The position numbers and the translations under genes were made by a program. Shown here piece by piece: positions 1 to 9,444 of a stretch of DNA of 64,000 bases. The DNA is taken from NCBI GenBank assembly GCA_963841815.1, contig CAWJEE010000009.1, positions 192,344 through 256,343 on the forward strand, given 5' to 3'. The notes below the pieces were generated by a model. The model saw nothing but the letters and a program-made list of their open reading frames with translations. It did not search any database and was not told the origin of the DNA. Numbering within the stretch: position 1 is the stretch's first letter; the number at the start of each line of letters is the position of its first letter. This DNA comes from JAOUJD01 sp963841815. GTDB taxonomy: Bacteria > Pseudomonadota > Gammaproteobacteria > Burkholderiales > Burkholderiaceae_F.

Positions 1-2
1 GA

Positions 3-86
3 ATCGAGCGATCGCGCGAGTTCTCCTGGGCCAGCTGCGCATCGACGACCCGAGAAGTCTACGGTCGCGTGCTGGGTCAAGGATGA
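3..86 (+). CDS. C-terminal end of an upstream protein, probably a glycosyltransferase (partial)
   Basis: The window opens inside a reading frame that stops with TGA at 84-86. It encodes about 27 residues ending in a stretch like TREVYGRVLGQG. That pattern (Phe-Ser-Trp, later Val-Tyr-Arg-Val-Leu) is common at the C-terminus of GT4 glycosyltransferases, and the next gene is one. The stop overlaps the ATG of the next gene as ATGA (83-86), so the two are probably translationally coupled. Too little is present to name a function. The assignment rests on the coupling and the C-terminal flavour only. Confidence 0.4.
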   Translation: MERSREFSWASCASTTREVYGRVLGQG

Positions 87-1225
87 AAGTCCTCCACCTC
101 GGCAAGTTCGACACGCTGGGCGGCATCGAGCGCCACGTGAAGACGCTGGCGCGCGGGTTGGTCGCCACCGGCGAGGTCGAGATCGTCAACCTCGTGTCGT
201 CGGACTCGCCGAGGGGCTACGAGCACACCGAGTACGGATATCGCACGATCGCCGTGCCCTGCCACGGCATCGTCGCCAGCGTCGCGATCTCGCCATCGCT
301 TCCGTTCGTTGCCCGCCGGCTGCACCGCGAACATCGCTTCGACATCGTTCACCTGCACTTTCCCGACCCGCTGGGGCACCTGACGGCGCTGACCCTGCCG
401 CGCCCGATCCGCCGCGTCATCAGCTGGCACAGCGACATCATCCGGCAGCGGAAGGCGCTTGCGCTCTACAGCCCGGCCCTGCGCCACTTCGTCCAGGACG
501 TCGACGGACTGATCGGCGCGACACCGCAGCACCTCACCGTGTCGGCTCAGATGCCCCCTGCCCGACCCGGCCAGGTCCGCCGGGTGGTGCCGTACGGGTT
601 CGATCCGGGCCAGATGTCATGGAGCGAGCGCGCGACCGCGAAGAAGGCAGAGCTGCTCTCGTGGGCCGGCGGGCGTCCAGTCGTGTTCGCGGTCGGGCGG
701 CACGTGTACTACAAAGGCCTGGACATCCTGCTGCAAGCGATGGCCGGCGTCGATGCGCTGCTGATCATCGGCGGCACCGGGCCGCTGACGGCAGACCTGA
801 AGCGACAAGCCGAGGCATCCGGACTGCGCGATCGCGTCCTGTTTGCAGGCTTCATCCCTGACGACGACCTGATCGCCTACTACGCCGCTTGCGATGTCTT
901 CACGATGCCCTCGACCGACCGCAGCGAGGCGTTCGGCCTGGTCCAGCTGGAGGCCATGTACTTAGGCAAGCCGGTGGTGAGCACCCGGCTTGGCACCGGC
1001 GTCGAGTTCGTCAACGTCGAGGGCGAAACCGGACTGCTGGTGCCTCCGGGCGACGTCGCAGCTCTTGAGAATGCGATCCAGCATTTGCTCGCGGACCCTG
1101 GCCTCCGGCGGCGGCTGGGCGCCGCCGGCAAGGCACGCGTGGCGAGCACGTTTTCGATGACGCAAATGGTGCAGGGGACGCTGGACGCCTACCGGAGCGT
1201 TCTGCGCCCCGATGCCAAGCGCTGA
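83..1225 (+). CDS. GT4-family glycosyltransferase
   Basis: This 380-residue protein probably adds one sugar from a nucleotide donor to the growing surface polysaccharide on the cytoplasmic side of the inner membrane. The start MKVLHLGKFDTLGGIERHV is the classic GT4 opening, with the Gly-Gly-Ile-Glu acceptor-side loop. The C-terminal half has the donor-binding block VVFAVGRHVYYKGLDILLQA and the E-x7-E motif in SEAFGLVQLE near residues 281-289. Length is normal for the family and the frame is intact. The ATG overlaps the stop of the previous gene. The sugar and linkage cannot be read from the sequence. Confidence 0.9.
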   Translation: MKVLHLGKFDTLGGIERHVKTLARGLVATGEVEIVNLVSSDSPRGYEHTEYGYRTIAVPCHGIVASVAISPSLPFVARRLHREHRFDIVHLHFPDPLGHLTALTLPRPIRRVISWHSDIIRQRKALALYSPALRHFVQDVDGLIGATPQHLTVSAQMPPARPGQVRRVVPYGFDPGQMSWSERATAKKAELLSWAGGRPVVFAVGRHVYYKGLDILLQAMAGVDALLIIGGTGPLTADLKRQAEASGLRDRVLFAGFIPDDDLIAYYAACDVFTMPSTDRSEAFGLVQLEAMYLGKPVVSTRLGTGVEFVNVEGETGLLVPPGDVAALENAIQHLLADPGLRRRLGAAGKARVASTFSMTQMVQGTLDAYRSVLRPDAKR

Positions 1226-1231
1226 CGTTCG

Positions 1232-2068
1232 TTACGGACTTTCCGCGCGAAAGACCGTGGGCCGAACGCGACCGGACCGGAGGTACTTCAGGTACGCCCA
1301 GTAGGTGCGGGAGAACCAGAGTTTCAGGAGGCTGACGACGTGCCACTTCAGCGGACGCAGCGCACGCAGGCTGTCCCGGCGTGCTTCGTGGACGACCGTG
1401 GCATCCGGGCAGTACGCGATCCCGTCGCTCTCGAGGACAGCGCGGGCGCAGATGTCCGCATCTTCGCAGTACATGAAGAACTTCTCGTCGAATCCGCCGA
1501 GCTCGCGGTACACCTCCGACCGGAAGACGAGGAACATGCCCGCAAACCACGCCGGCTGCTCGTATTCCGCGCGTCGCCGGGCAAGGCGGCGAAGCAGGAT
1601 GTCGAGCGGCGTCAACAGGCGGCGAGCGCTGTCCTGCAACTCGCCGCGGCCGTTGACGACGGCTGGCGCCGACAGCGCCCACCCTGCACGAAGCGCCCCG
1701 AGCAACGCAGGAAACGGATCTTCGTTGATTCTAATGTCCGGGTTGCAGGCAGCGAAGTACGGCTCGCGGCAGCGCCTGAACGCCGCGTTGTGGTTCGCGC
1801 TGAAGCCGACCGGCGCCGCGTTGTTCACGACTTCGACCAGGAACGGCGGTGCCGCCGGCAACGCAACAGTTTCCGGGAGGTTGCAGGTGACGATCACGCG
1901 CTTCAGCGACGGCGGGCGGAGGCGCGCGAGGTCGTCCAGCAGGTCGCTGACGATCGAAGACTGCCCGTGCGAGACCACCGATAGGCAGACGCTGGCGCTC
2001 ACCGGCTCGGCAGGAGCCTGGTCGCTGAAGGGATTCGCGGTTTCCAGATCGAGTGTCTCGGCACGCAT
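1232..2068 (-). CDS. GT2-family glycosyltransferase (rhamnosyltransferase-like)
   Basis: A 278-residue inverting GT-A fold glycosyltransferase. Visible family marks are the N-terminal strand ASVCLSVVSHGQ, the acceptor-pocket segment GFSANHNAAFR, the donor/metal region ACNPDIRI (the usual N-P-D form) and the later GGFDEKFFMYCEDADICAR with the conserved ED pair. A histidine in VVHEARRDS matches the post-ED His of rhamnosyltransferases. It is convergent with the GT4 gene, ending 7 nt after it. The neighbouring rmlBACD genes make dTDP-rhamnose, so rhamnose is a reasonable but unproven donor. Confidence 0.85.
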   Translation of the reverse strand: MRAETLDLETANPFSDQAPAEPVSASVCLSVVSHGQSSIVSDLLDDLARLRPPSLKRVIVTCNLPETVALPAAPPFLVEVVNNAAPVGFSANHNAAFRRCREPYFAACNPDIRINEDPFPALLGALRAGWALSAPAVVNGRGELQDSARRLLTPLDILLRRLARRRAEYEQPAWFAGMFLVFRSEVYRELGGFDEKFFMYCEDADICARAVLESDGIAYCPDATVVHEARRDSLRALRPLKWHVVSLLKLWFSRTYWAYLKYLRSGRVRPTVFRAESP

Positions 2069-2369
2069 CGGAGCCTGTTCGCCCGTTGCCTGAAGCCTGC
2101 GCGAGGAGCGCCGCTGGGGAGTATGCCACCGGCCTCGGGATCGACTTCCCGAGCCGGGGCGGCGATCCGTTCACCCTGTGCGGCGCACGGCCGCGACGAC
2201 CGACCCCTTCGATTGCCCGGTCGATTGCCTGGTCGAACACCTCGGCAACCGATACCCGGCGCATCCGTCGGGTGAAGCGACGAGCCCGGTAAACTTCGCC
2301 GGCTTCCCTTCGACTTCTTGTCGTCGCGGGCGCGACGCAGTTGTCGCTTGAACACTAGAACCGAGAAAA
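2069..2369. other. Intergenic region between divergent sugar genes
   Basis: About 300 bases lie between the minus-strand GT2 gene and rmlB. I find no supported gene: the frames here have no family features. It should hold the promoters of the two divergent genes, but I see no convincing -35/-10 pair. Just before rmlB a purine-rich GAGAAAA is the only ribosome-site candidate. Confidence 0.5.
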
Positions 2370-3443
2370 ATGATCATCGTAACCGGGGGAGCCGGCTTCA
2401 TCGGCGCCAATTTCGTCGCCCATTGGCTGGCCAGCAGCGAAGAGCCGGTGCTGGTCGTCGACAAGCTCACCTATGCGGGGAACCTGGAGAACCTGGCGGC
2501 GTACAGGAACGATGCCCGGCTGGCGTTCCAGGCCGCGGACATCTGCGACCAACCAGTCATGGAGCAACTGCTCCAGCAACACTCCCCGCGCGCGATCGTC
2601 CACTTCGCCGCCGAGAGCCATGTGGACCGCTCGATCCACGGCCCTGGCGAGTTCATCCGGACCAACGTCAACGGAACGTTCTCCCTGCTGGAAGCGGCGC
2701 GCGGCTACTGGGGCGGAATGACCGCGGAGTCGAAGGCGGCCTTCCGCTTCCTGCACGTGTCGACCGACGAGGTCTACGGTTCCCTCGGCGAACAGGACCC
2801 GCCGTTCACGGAAACCACGCCGTACAGCCCGAACAGTCCCTACTCGGCATCGAAGGCCGCATCCGACCACCTGGTCCGCGCGTACTTCCACACCTACGGC
2901 CTGCCGACGCTGACCACGAACTGCAGCAACAACTACGGGCCGTTCCAGTTTCCGGAGAAGCTGATCCCGTTGATGATCATGAATGCGCTGGAGAGCAAGC
3001 AGCTGCCGGTCTACGGGGACGGCCGCAACGTGCGCGACTGGCTCTACGTCGGCGACCACTGCCGGGCGATCATGGACGTACTCGCCCGCGGGCGGATCGG
3101 CGAGGTCTACAACATCGGCGGCAACAGCGAGCGACGCAACCTCGAAGTCGTAGAACGGCTGTGCGAAATCCTCGACGAGCTGCGCCCGGATGCGGCCATC
3201 GGCCCGCACCGGAGCCTGGTCTCGTTCGTGAAGGACCGGCCCGGGCACGATCGGCGCTATGCGATCGACAGCAGCAAGATCCAGCGGGAGCTGGGCTGGC
3301 GGCCCTCGTTGACGTTCGAAGAGGGTCTGCGCAAGACGGTGGCCTGGTACCTCGACCACATGGACTGGGTGCGCCACGTGCGCTCGGGCGAGTACCGGCG
3401 CTGGATCAGCCTGCAGTACGGAAGCGGAGAGCCATCGCAATGA
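2370..3443 (+). CDS. rmlB: dTDP-glucose 4,6-dehydratase RmlB
   Basis: Second step of dTDP-L-rhamnose synthesis: converts dTDP-glucose to dTDP-4-keto-6-deoxyglucose using bound NAD. The 357-residue protein is full length and intact. It opens with the Rossmann loop GGAGFIGANF (residues about 6-15). The catalytic triad region STDEVYG places Thr132-Asp133-Glu134, and YSASK gives Tyr158 and Lys162, as in short-chain dehydrogenase/epimerases of the RmlB type. The family signature of conserved residues around NNYGPFQFPEKLIPL is also present. Its TGA overlaps the ATG of rmlA (ATGA at 3440-3443), first junction of a tightly packed rmlBACD operon. Confidence 0.97.
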   Translation: MIIVTGGAGFIGANFVAHWLASSEEPVLVVDKLTYAGNLENLAAYRNDARLAFQAADICDQPVMEQLLQQHSPRAIVHFAAESHVDRSIHGPGEFIRTNVNGTFSLLEAARGYWGGMTAESKAAFRFLHVSTDEVYGSLGEQDPPFTETTPYSPNSPYSASKAASDHLVRAYFHTYGLPTLTTNCSNNYGPFQFPEKLIPLMIMNALESKQLPVYGDGRNVRDWLYVGDHCRAIMDVLARGRIGEVYNIGGNSERRNLEVVERLCEILDELRPDAAIGPHRSLVSFVKDRPGHDRRYAIDSSKIQRELGWRPSLTFEEGLRKTVAWYLDHMDWVRHVRSGEYRRWISLQYGSGEPSQ

Positions 3444-4342
3444 CCGCCTCGCCTCGTCGCGGAATCATCCTCGCCGGCGGGTCCGGCACGCGGCTGTATC
3501 CGGTCACGCGATCGGTGTCCAAGCAGCTGCTGCCGGTGTACGACAAGCCGATGATCTATTACCCGCTGTCCACGCTGATGCTGTCCGGCATCCGGGACGT
3601 GCTGGTCATCTCGACGCCGTCCGACACGCCGCGCTTCGAAGAGCTGCTCGGCGACGGCAGCCAGTGGGGGATGAACATCGGTTACGCGGTGCAGCCGTCG
3701 CCGGAGGGACTGGCGCAGGCGTTCATCATCGGCGAGTCGTTCGTCGGCGGCGGCGACTCCGCGCTGGTCCTCGGCGACAACATCTTCTACGGGCACGAAC
3801 TGGTGGACCAGCTGCGCCGCGCGAACGACCGCGCGGAGGGCGCGACCATCTTCGCCTACCGCGTCCACGATCCCGAACGCTACGGCGTGGTGGAGTTCGG
3901 CCGGGACGGCCGCGCGATCAGCCTCGAGGAGAAGCCGAAGGCGCCGAAGTCCGACTATGCGATCACGGGCCTGTACTTCTACGACAACCGCGTGGTCGAC
4001 ATCGCGAAGTCGATCAGGCCGTCGGCCCGCGGGGAGCTCGAGATCACCGACGTCAACCGGAAGTATCTGGAGCTGAGCGACCTGAACGTCGAGGTCATGG
4101 GCCGCGGGATGGCGTGGCTCGATACGGGAACGCACGATTCGCTGCTCGACGCCGGCCAGTTCATCGCGACGCTGGAGAAGCGCCAGGGCCTGAAGATTGC
4201 GTGCCCCGAAGAGATCGCGTTCCGCCTCGGCTGGATCGACGCGGAGCACCTCGCGCGGATCGCCGCGCCGCTCGCCAAGAGCGGCTACGGCGAGTACCTG
4301 AACCGGCTGCTCAAGGAGTCGCCGCTGGAACGGCGCGCGTGA
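3440..4342 (+). CDS. rmlA: Glucose-1-phosphate thymidylyltransferase RmlA
   Basis: First step of dTDP-L-rhamnose synthesis: dTTP + glucose-1-phosphate gives dTDP-glucose. Start chosen at ATG 3440 because it overlaps the rmlB stop and gives 300 residues, the family length; the frame stays open far upstream but that part is not family-like. The nucleotide loop GGSGTRLYP lies at residues 13-21, with Lys28 in SVSKQLLPVYDKPM. Further marks are LVLGDNIFYG, the sugar-site VVEFGRDG region and GLYFYDN. RmlA is normally feedback-inhibited by dTDP-rhamnose. Two bases separate its stop from rmlC. Confidence 0.97.
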   Translation: MTASPRRGIILAGGSGTRLYPVTRSVSKQLLPVYDKPMIYYPLSTLMLSGIRDVLVISTPSDTPRFEELLGDGSQWGMNIGYAVQPSPEGLAQAFIIGESFVGGGDSALVLGDNIFYGHELVDQLRRANDRAEGATIFAYRVHDPERYGVVEFGRDGRAISLEEKPKAPKSDYAITGLYFYDNRVVDIAKSIRPSARGELEITDVNRKYLELSDLNVEVMGRGMAWLDTGTHDSLLDAGQFIATLEKRQGLKIACPEEIAFRLGWIDAEHLARIAAPLAKSGYGEYLNRLLKESPLERRA

Positions 4343-4344
4343 CC

Positions 4345-4890
4345 ATGCGCGTCGAGCCCACTCCGCTCGCCGGCGTTTTCGTCGTCGAGCCCAGGGTGTT
4401 CCGCGACGAGCGCGGGTTCTTCATGGAATCGTGGAACCGGCGTGCGTTCGCGGACGCGGTCGGCTCGGACGTCGACTTCGTGCAGGACAACCAGTCGAGG
4501 TCGGTCGCCGGTGTCCTGCGCGGAATCCACTACCAGGTCGTGCAGCCGCAGGGCAAGCTGGTGCGCGTCGTCTCCGGGCGAGTCTTCGACGTGGCGGTCG
4601 ACCTGCGCCGGTCGTCGCCGACGTTCGGGCAGTGGTTCGGAGCCGAACTGAGCGCAGAGAACAGGCGCCAGCTGTGGATTCCCGAGGGATTCGGGCACGC
4701 CTTCGTCGTGCTGTCCGAAGTGGCGGACGTCCTCTACAAGGCGACCGAGTACTGGATGCCGGAGCACGACCGCTCGCTGCGCTGGGACGATCCGCAGGTC
4801 GGCGTCCGCTGGCCGCTGTCGTCGGCGCCGCTGTTGTCCCCGAAGGACGCGCAGGCGCCGCGCCTCGCCGACGCGGACGTCTTCCCCTGA
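4345..4890 (+). CDS. rmlC: dTDP-4-dehydrorhamnose 3,5-epimerase RmlC
   Basis: Third step of dTDP-rhamnose synthesis, epimerising C3 and C5 of the 4-keto sugar. 181 residues, standard for this cupin enzyme. The catalytic histidine is His62 in LRGIHYQ, and the substrate/proton-donor tyrosine lies near residue 131 in DVLYKATEYW. WIPEGFGHAFVVLS is the typical second cupin segment. Start ATG 4345 follows the rmlA stop by two bases, and the stop overlaps the next start as TGATG (4888-4892). Intact. Confidence 0.96.
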   Translation: MRVEPTPLAGVFVVEPRVFRDERGFFMESWNRRAFADAVGSDVDFVQDNQSRSVAGVLRGIHYQVVQPQGKLVRVVSGRVFDVAVDLRRSSPTFGQWFGAELSAENRRQLWIPEGFGHAFVVLSEVADVLYKATEYWMPEHDRSLRWDDPQVGVRWPLSSAPLLSPKDAQAPRLADADVFP

Positions 4891-5787
4891 TGCGAGTCCT
4901 GCTGCTCGGATCCACGGGACAGGTCGGCAGCGAGCTGGCCCGCGCGCTGCTTCCGATCGCGGAAGTGGTCGCGCCGGTCCGGCCGCAGTGCGACGCCGCC
5001 GACCTCGACAGCCTGCAGGCGGCGTTCGTCGCCGCGCGCCCGGACGTCGTCGTCAACGCGGCCGCCTACACCGCCGTGGACCGCGCGGAAGACGAACCGG
5101 CACTGGCCAGCGTCGTGAACGCCGAGGCCCCCGGGCTGCTGGCGCGGCTCGCCCGCGAGCACGGCGCTTCGCTGATCCACTACTCGACCGACTACGTGTT
5201 CGATGGCCGCAAGGACGGCGCGTACGACGAGACCGACGCGACCAACCCGCTGTCGGTCTACGGGAGGACCAAGCTCGAGGGCGAAGAGCAGGTGCGCGCA
5301 TCGGGCTGCGCTCACCTGATCCTGCGGACCAGCTGGGTGTACGCCGCCCACGGTCACAACTTCGTGCGCACGATGCTGCGGCTCGCGCGCGAGCGGCAGA
5401 CGCTGTCGTCGTCGACGATCAGGTGGGTAGCCCCACCTGGGCGCGCGCGATCGCGGAAGCGACGACGGCGATCCTGTCCCGCGCCGGTCACGATCGCGCC
5501 TCGGTTCGCAGCGCACTCGAGGCGCGTGGCGGCGTGTTTCACCTGACGTCGGCCGGGAGCCGTCAGCTGGTTCGGCTTCGCGCAGGCCATCTTCGACGCG
5601 CTTCCCGATCCGCGGAGGGTCCTGCAGGCAACTGAGACCGATCACGACAGCCGAGTACCCGACCCGCGCGGTGCGGCCTTCGAATTCGAGGTTGTCGTGC
5701 GCACGCCTTGCGGACACGTGGCATGTCGCATTGCCCGACTGGAAGTCGGCGCTGCACCTGTCGGCCCGCGAGTTCCATCGGCCCTGA
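4890..5787 (+). CDS. rmlD: dTDP-4-dehydrorhamnose reductase RmlD (frameshifted)
   Basis: Last step of dTDP-L-rhamnose synthesis (NAD(P)H-dependent reduction). The N-terminal 170 residues are clean: LLGSTGQVGSELARAL for the cofactor, YSTDYVFDG and the YGRTKLEGE catalytic Tyr-Lys pair. The frame then breaks near 5403-5412, near 5561 (an extra C) and near 5640. Reading across the breaks restores VVDDQVGSPTWARAIAEA, then SWFGFAQAIFDALPDP, then AEYPTRAVRPSNSRL and LPDWKSAL, which are the expected RmlD C-terminal blocks in the correct order, ending at TGA 5785-5787. All parts are present, so base-calling indels are more likely than true inactivation. Confidence 0.85.
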
Positions 5788-5822
5788 GGCCGGGGAAGCC
5801 GACGAGGGATGACGCTGCGCAC

Positions 5823-7171
5823 ATGAAGCTGGTCTATCTCTCGGCCGTTCCGCTGAGCGGCTTCGAGCAGCGACCGCACTACATGGTGCAGGAACTGCTC
5901 CGGGGCGGGGTGACGCAGCGCACTCTGGCTCGATCCGTATCCAACCCGGCTCCCGCGCCTCGCCGACCTGCACCGTCCGTCCGAGCGAGGCCTCGCAGCG
6001 CCCGGCACCGACTCCCGATCCGGGCGATCAAGCCGAAGGCGCTGCCGATCGAGCCGTTGCAGTTCGGCCGGCGCCTGAACTTCCGGATCTTCTTCAGGTC
6101 GCTGCTCGATGAAGTGGACGAATGGATCGGGACAGGACCGGTTCATCCTCGCCCTCGGCAAGCCGAGTCCGCTCGCGATCGCGCTGCTCGATCGATACCA
6201 GGAGCGACCCGCGCTGCGCCGGATCCGTCTACGACCGCATGGACAGGTTCGCCGCTTTCCATTCCGGGGTCTCGCGAAGTCGATGCAGCGTGGGAAGATC
6301 GAAGTCCTCGGCCAGGTCGATCACGTGCAGGCGGCTTCCACATCCCTGCTCGTGGAGGCCCAGCCGGCTTCCGCAGCGAAGGACGCTGTGTCTCAACGGC
6401 TTCGACGAGGCAGCGATGCCGCGGCGCTCGAGGAGCCTGCAGCCGGCCGGACACGCCGCGCTCGGTTACGTCGGCACACTCGGGACTTGGTTCGACTGGG
6501 ACTGGTTGGAACGACTGGCCGAACAGCTCGATGCCGAGGGCAGCAGTCTGACCATTCGCCTGATCGGTCCCTGCTTCCGTCGACCGTCGCGGGCGTTCCG
6601 CACGGGTGTCGATGGAACCGGCCCTGCCACACGCCCACGCGCTGCGCGCCATGCGGGCGCTGAAAGTCGGTCTCATTCCCTTCAAGGTCGACGCGCTGAC
6701 GGAGGGCGTCGACCCGATCAAGTACTACGAGTACCGCGTCGTCGGGCCTGCCGGTCGTCGCGACGTCGTTCGGCGAGCTGCGTCACAGGACCTCGGATCC
6801 TGGCCTGTTCCTCGCTGAGGCAGCGAATCCGCTCGCAGCCGTGCGCGCTGCGCTTGCGAACGCGACGCGACGGCCCCAGGTGTTGCTCAGGCGATTGCAC
6901 GTGGAGAGCGCGCTTCGCGCCGCTTGTCGAGTGGCTGCAAGTCGCGTGCGGCCGCATGACGGATCGAGCAGCCCGGTTGGAAGCACCGGCGTTCGACTCG
7001 AACCAGCCGAAGAACGAGCTCGAAGAGACCGCTTGCGCGCGCGTCACGGCGCAGACCGAATCGCCGGTGGCGGCCGCAGCACTGCAACGATCACCGGTCC
7101 CTGAAGTCGGGTCTGGAGTCGGCGAAGGGGCGCCGACGGATTGCCCCGGGGCGCAATACCCGATTCGTTAG
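5823..7171 (+). CDS. Glycosyltransferase of the GT4/GT1 type, heavily frameshifted
   Basis: Starts MKLVYLSAVPLSGFEQRPHY, a typical glycosyltransferase N-terminus, 35 nt after rmlD. Recognisable blocks then follow in changing frames: DPYPTRLPRLADLHR (near 5935), KPKALPIEPLQFGRRLN (6030), ILALGKPSPLAIALL (6145), ALGYVGTLGTWFDWDWLERL (6460) and KVGLIPFKVDALTEGVDPIK (6665) followed by KYYEYR. The last is the donor-binding region of a GT4-like enzyme. At least five indels separate them. The C-terminus is uncertain (7020-7171). Block order and spacing are right for one protein of about 440 residues. It is either very error-rich sequence or a real pseudogene. Confidence 0.65.
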
Positions 7172-7345
7172 ACTTGAGCGCTGCAAAACGAAGCGACCGG
7201 CGGCGTGCGTCGACCGGGCAGGTCGACGCCAGGTCATAGGCCCGAGATGGCGCAATGCCTGCGCTTCTACGCTCACGGATACTGGGCTCACGTCGAACCG
7301 TGCTCCCATGGCCTGTTACTCCATCTCTTCTGCGACTCCCACTTG

Positions 7346-8128
7346 ATGCAGCCTCGTCCCCGGCTGGGCTTGCTTGGTCGCCTGGTACATCGCGAACTGC
7401 TCGATCGATATCGGGGCTCCTATCTGGGCTTCGCGTGGGCCTTCGTGTTGCCAGTCGCGATGCTCGCCGTCTACACGTTCGTGTTCGGATTCGTCTTTCG
7501 CGCCGGTGGAGCGGAAGCGGTGATGACCCTTTCCAGTTCGCGCTGTTCCTGTATTCGGGTCTCGTTCCCTTCCTTTTCTTGTCGGACCTGCTCGGTCGTG
7601 CGCCGACGCTGCTCCTGCAACACGGCACGCTGGTCAAGAAGGTCGCCTTTCCCTTGCCGCTGCTTGGCATCGCGCTGACGGCATCCGCCGCGGTCCACAT
7701 GGCGATCGGCATGTGCCTGCTCATCGGATTTTCCTGGATCGCTCTCGGGTCGCGTCAGCCTGTGGGCATTGCTTGCCTTTCCGATCGCCCTGCCGCTCGT
7801 GATGGTCGGCGTCGGGTTGGCGTGGATCGTCGCGTCGTCGGCGGTCTTCTTTCGTGATCTCGCGCATGCGATTCCCGCGATCCTCCCGGCGATACTCTTC
7901 CTCAGTCCGGTGTTCTATCCGGCGTCCGCCGTGCCGCCCGCGTTCCGGACCTGGATCCTCGCCAATCCGCTGACGACGGTCATCGACAACATCCGCAACG
8001 TCGTGCTGCTGGATACGGGGCCGGACTTGACGACGTTGACAGCGGGACTGGTGATCGGCGCACTGGTCGCCGGTTTCGGCTGGCTCTGGTTCAAGCGGCT
8101 GACGCCCGGCTTCGCGGACTCGATCTGA
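7346..8128 (+). CDS. wzm: ABC-2 polysaccharide export permease, Wzm-like (frameshifted)
   Basis: Membrane half of an ABC exporter that moves lipid-linked polysaccharide across the inner membrane. Reading from ATG 7346 gives LGLLGRLVHRELLDRYRGSY, the family's N-terminal amphipathic segment, then a membrane span with AFVLPVAMLAVYTFVFGF. An indel near 7525 moves the frame to FALFLYSGLVPFLFLSDLL and LVKKVAFPLPLLGIA, and a second near 7755 returns it to AFPIALPLVMVGVGLAW and AILFLSPVFYPASAVPP. The two indels cancel, leaving 260 residues, the normal Wzm length with six spans. The stop overlaps wzt (TGATG). A start at 7247 is possible but extends beyond the family N-terminus. Confidence 0.85.
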
Positions 8129-9444
8129 TGGGCACCGCACCTGCCGCCGCTCCGGCTCCCGCCATCGTCGTGGAGCACGTCTGCAAGACGTACGACCTCT
8201 ACCGGTCTGCCTTTCGCCGCTTCTTCGACTTGCTGGTGGGCAGCCACCGCAACGCGCATCGATTCACTGCGCTCGACGACGTGTCGTTGCAGGTCGCCCC
8301 GGGCGAGACGGTCGGCCTCGTCGGACGGAACGGAGCGGGGAAGTCCACCTTGCTGTCCATCATCGCCGGTGTCCTCACGGCGAGCGCAGGTCGCGTCGCC
8401 GTGAACGGCCGGCTCGGCGCATTGCTGGAACTCGGGGCGGGCTTCCATCCGGAATACACCGGTCGAGACAACGTGTACCTGGCGGCGAGCTTGCTGGGCC
8501 TGAGCACGCGGGAGATCGATGCCAGGTTCGATGCGATCGCAGAGTTCGCGGCGATCGGCGACCACCTTTATCAGCCGGTCCGCACCTACTCGACGGGGAT
8601 GTTCGTTCGCCTGGCGTTTGCGGTCCATACGGTGCTTGAACCGGATGTGCTGATCATCGACGAAGCGCTCGCCGTCGGCGATGCTGCCTTCCAGATCAAG
8701 TGCTATCGGCGGCTGCGCGAATTGAGGGACCGCGGAACGGCGATTCTGCTGGTCACGCATGACATCCAGACCGTGCGCATGTTCTGCGACCGCGCCCTGT
8801 GGATAGACCACGGGCGCGTGCGCATGGACGGGCGACCGGAGGACGTCGGTGCGGAATACCTTCGAGACCTCTTCGAAGGCATGCCCGCTGCGGCGGCGCC
8901 CCCGCCTGCGGGGATGGAACCCGAGTCCACCATCCCGCAACACGGACTGATGCATGCGGTCGACCTCTCCTCGGGAGCCGCTCCTCCGGGAACCACCCGG
9001 TGGGGAGCAGGTGGAGCCCGCCTGCTTTCCGCCGCGATCTACGGGCCCGACGGAAGCGCACCGGGTGCACTGGAGTACGGGCACAGAATGCGCGTCGGCG
9101 TGGTTTACCGGTGTGATGTCGACCCGCCGGAGGACCTGAGCATCGCGGTCACGGTCCAGCACCGCAAGTCGCTCGATCTGCTGTGCGAGACGACGTCGTC
9201 GCAGAACATTCGCCTGGATCGATTCCCTCGGGGACAATCGGTCCGCGTCGAGTTCGAGTTCGAGAACGTGCTTGCGCCGGACGAGTACACCGTCGCGCTG
9301 GCCGTGCAGCGCGACCGGGACGGGCCGCCGGAGTATCTGGACTTCGTGAGCGGGCTGCTGCCTTTCAAGGTCGTGGCGGACCGCACTGTCTACGCATTGC
9401 TTCGCCCTAGAACCGAGATCATGTGCCAGGCGGCATCCGAATGA
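8128..9444 (+). CDS. wzt: ABC polysaccharide exporter ATPase Wzt with C-terminal glycan-binding domain
   Basis: ATPase partner of Wzm. The nucleotide-binding domain shows Walker A GRNGAGKS (residues 66-73), the signature region YSTGMFVRLAFAV, and Walker B LIIDEALAVGDAAF, where ALAVGD is typical of the Wzt/TagH subfamily. Beyond residue about 250 lies an extra domain of about 185 residues, rich in beta strands, matching the Wzt C-terminal carbohydrate-binding domain. In studied O-antigen systems this domain recognises the modified non-reducing end of the chain, so export waits for capping. A capping-type methyltransferase is the next gene, overlapping by ATGA. Frame intact, 438 residues. Confidence 0.95.
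   Translation: MGTAPAAAPAPAIVVEHVCKTYDLYRSAFRRFFDLLVGSHRNAHRFTALDDVSLQVAPGETVGLVGRNGAGKSTLLSIIAGVLTASAGRVAVNGRLGALLELGAGFHPEYTGRDNVYLAASLLGLSTREIDARFDAIAEFAAIGDHLYQPVRTYSTGMFVRLAFAVHTVLEPDVLIIDEALAVGDAAFQIKCYRRLRELRDRGTAILLVTHDIQTVRMFCDRALWIDHGRVRMDGRPEDVGAEYLRDLFEGMPAAAAPPPAGMEPESTIPQHGLMHAVDLSSGAAPPGTTRWGAGGARLLSAAIYGPDGSAPGALEYGHRMRVGVVYRCDVDPPEDLSIAVTVQHRKSLDLLCETTSSQNIRLDRFPRGQSVRVEFEFENVLAPDEYTVALAVQRDRDGPPEYLDFVSGLLPFKVVADRTVYALLRPRTEIMCQAASE

Noticed and set aside
2318..3439. Long upstream extension of the RmlA frame
   Set aside because: It is out-of-frame text of rmlB. RmlA family proteins begin at ATG 3440, which overlaps the rmlB stop.
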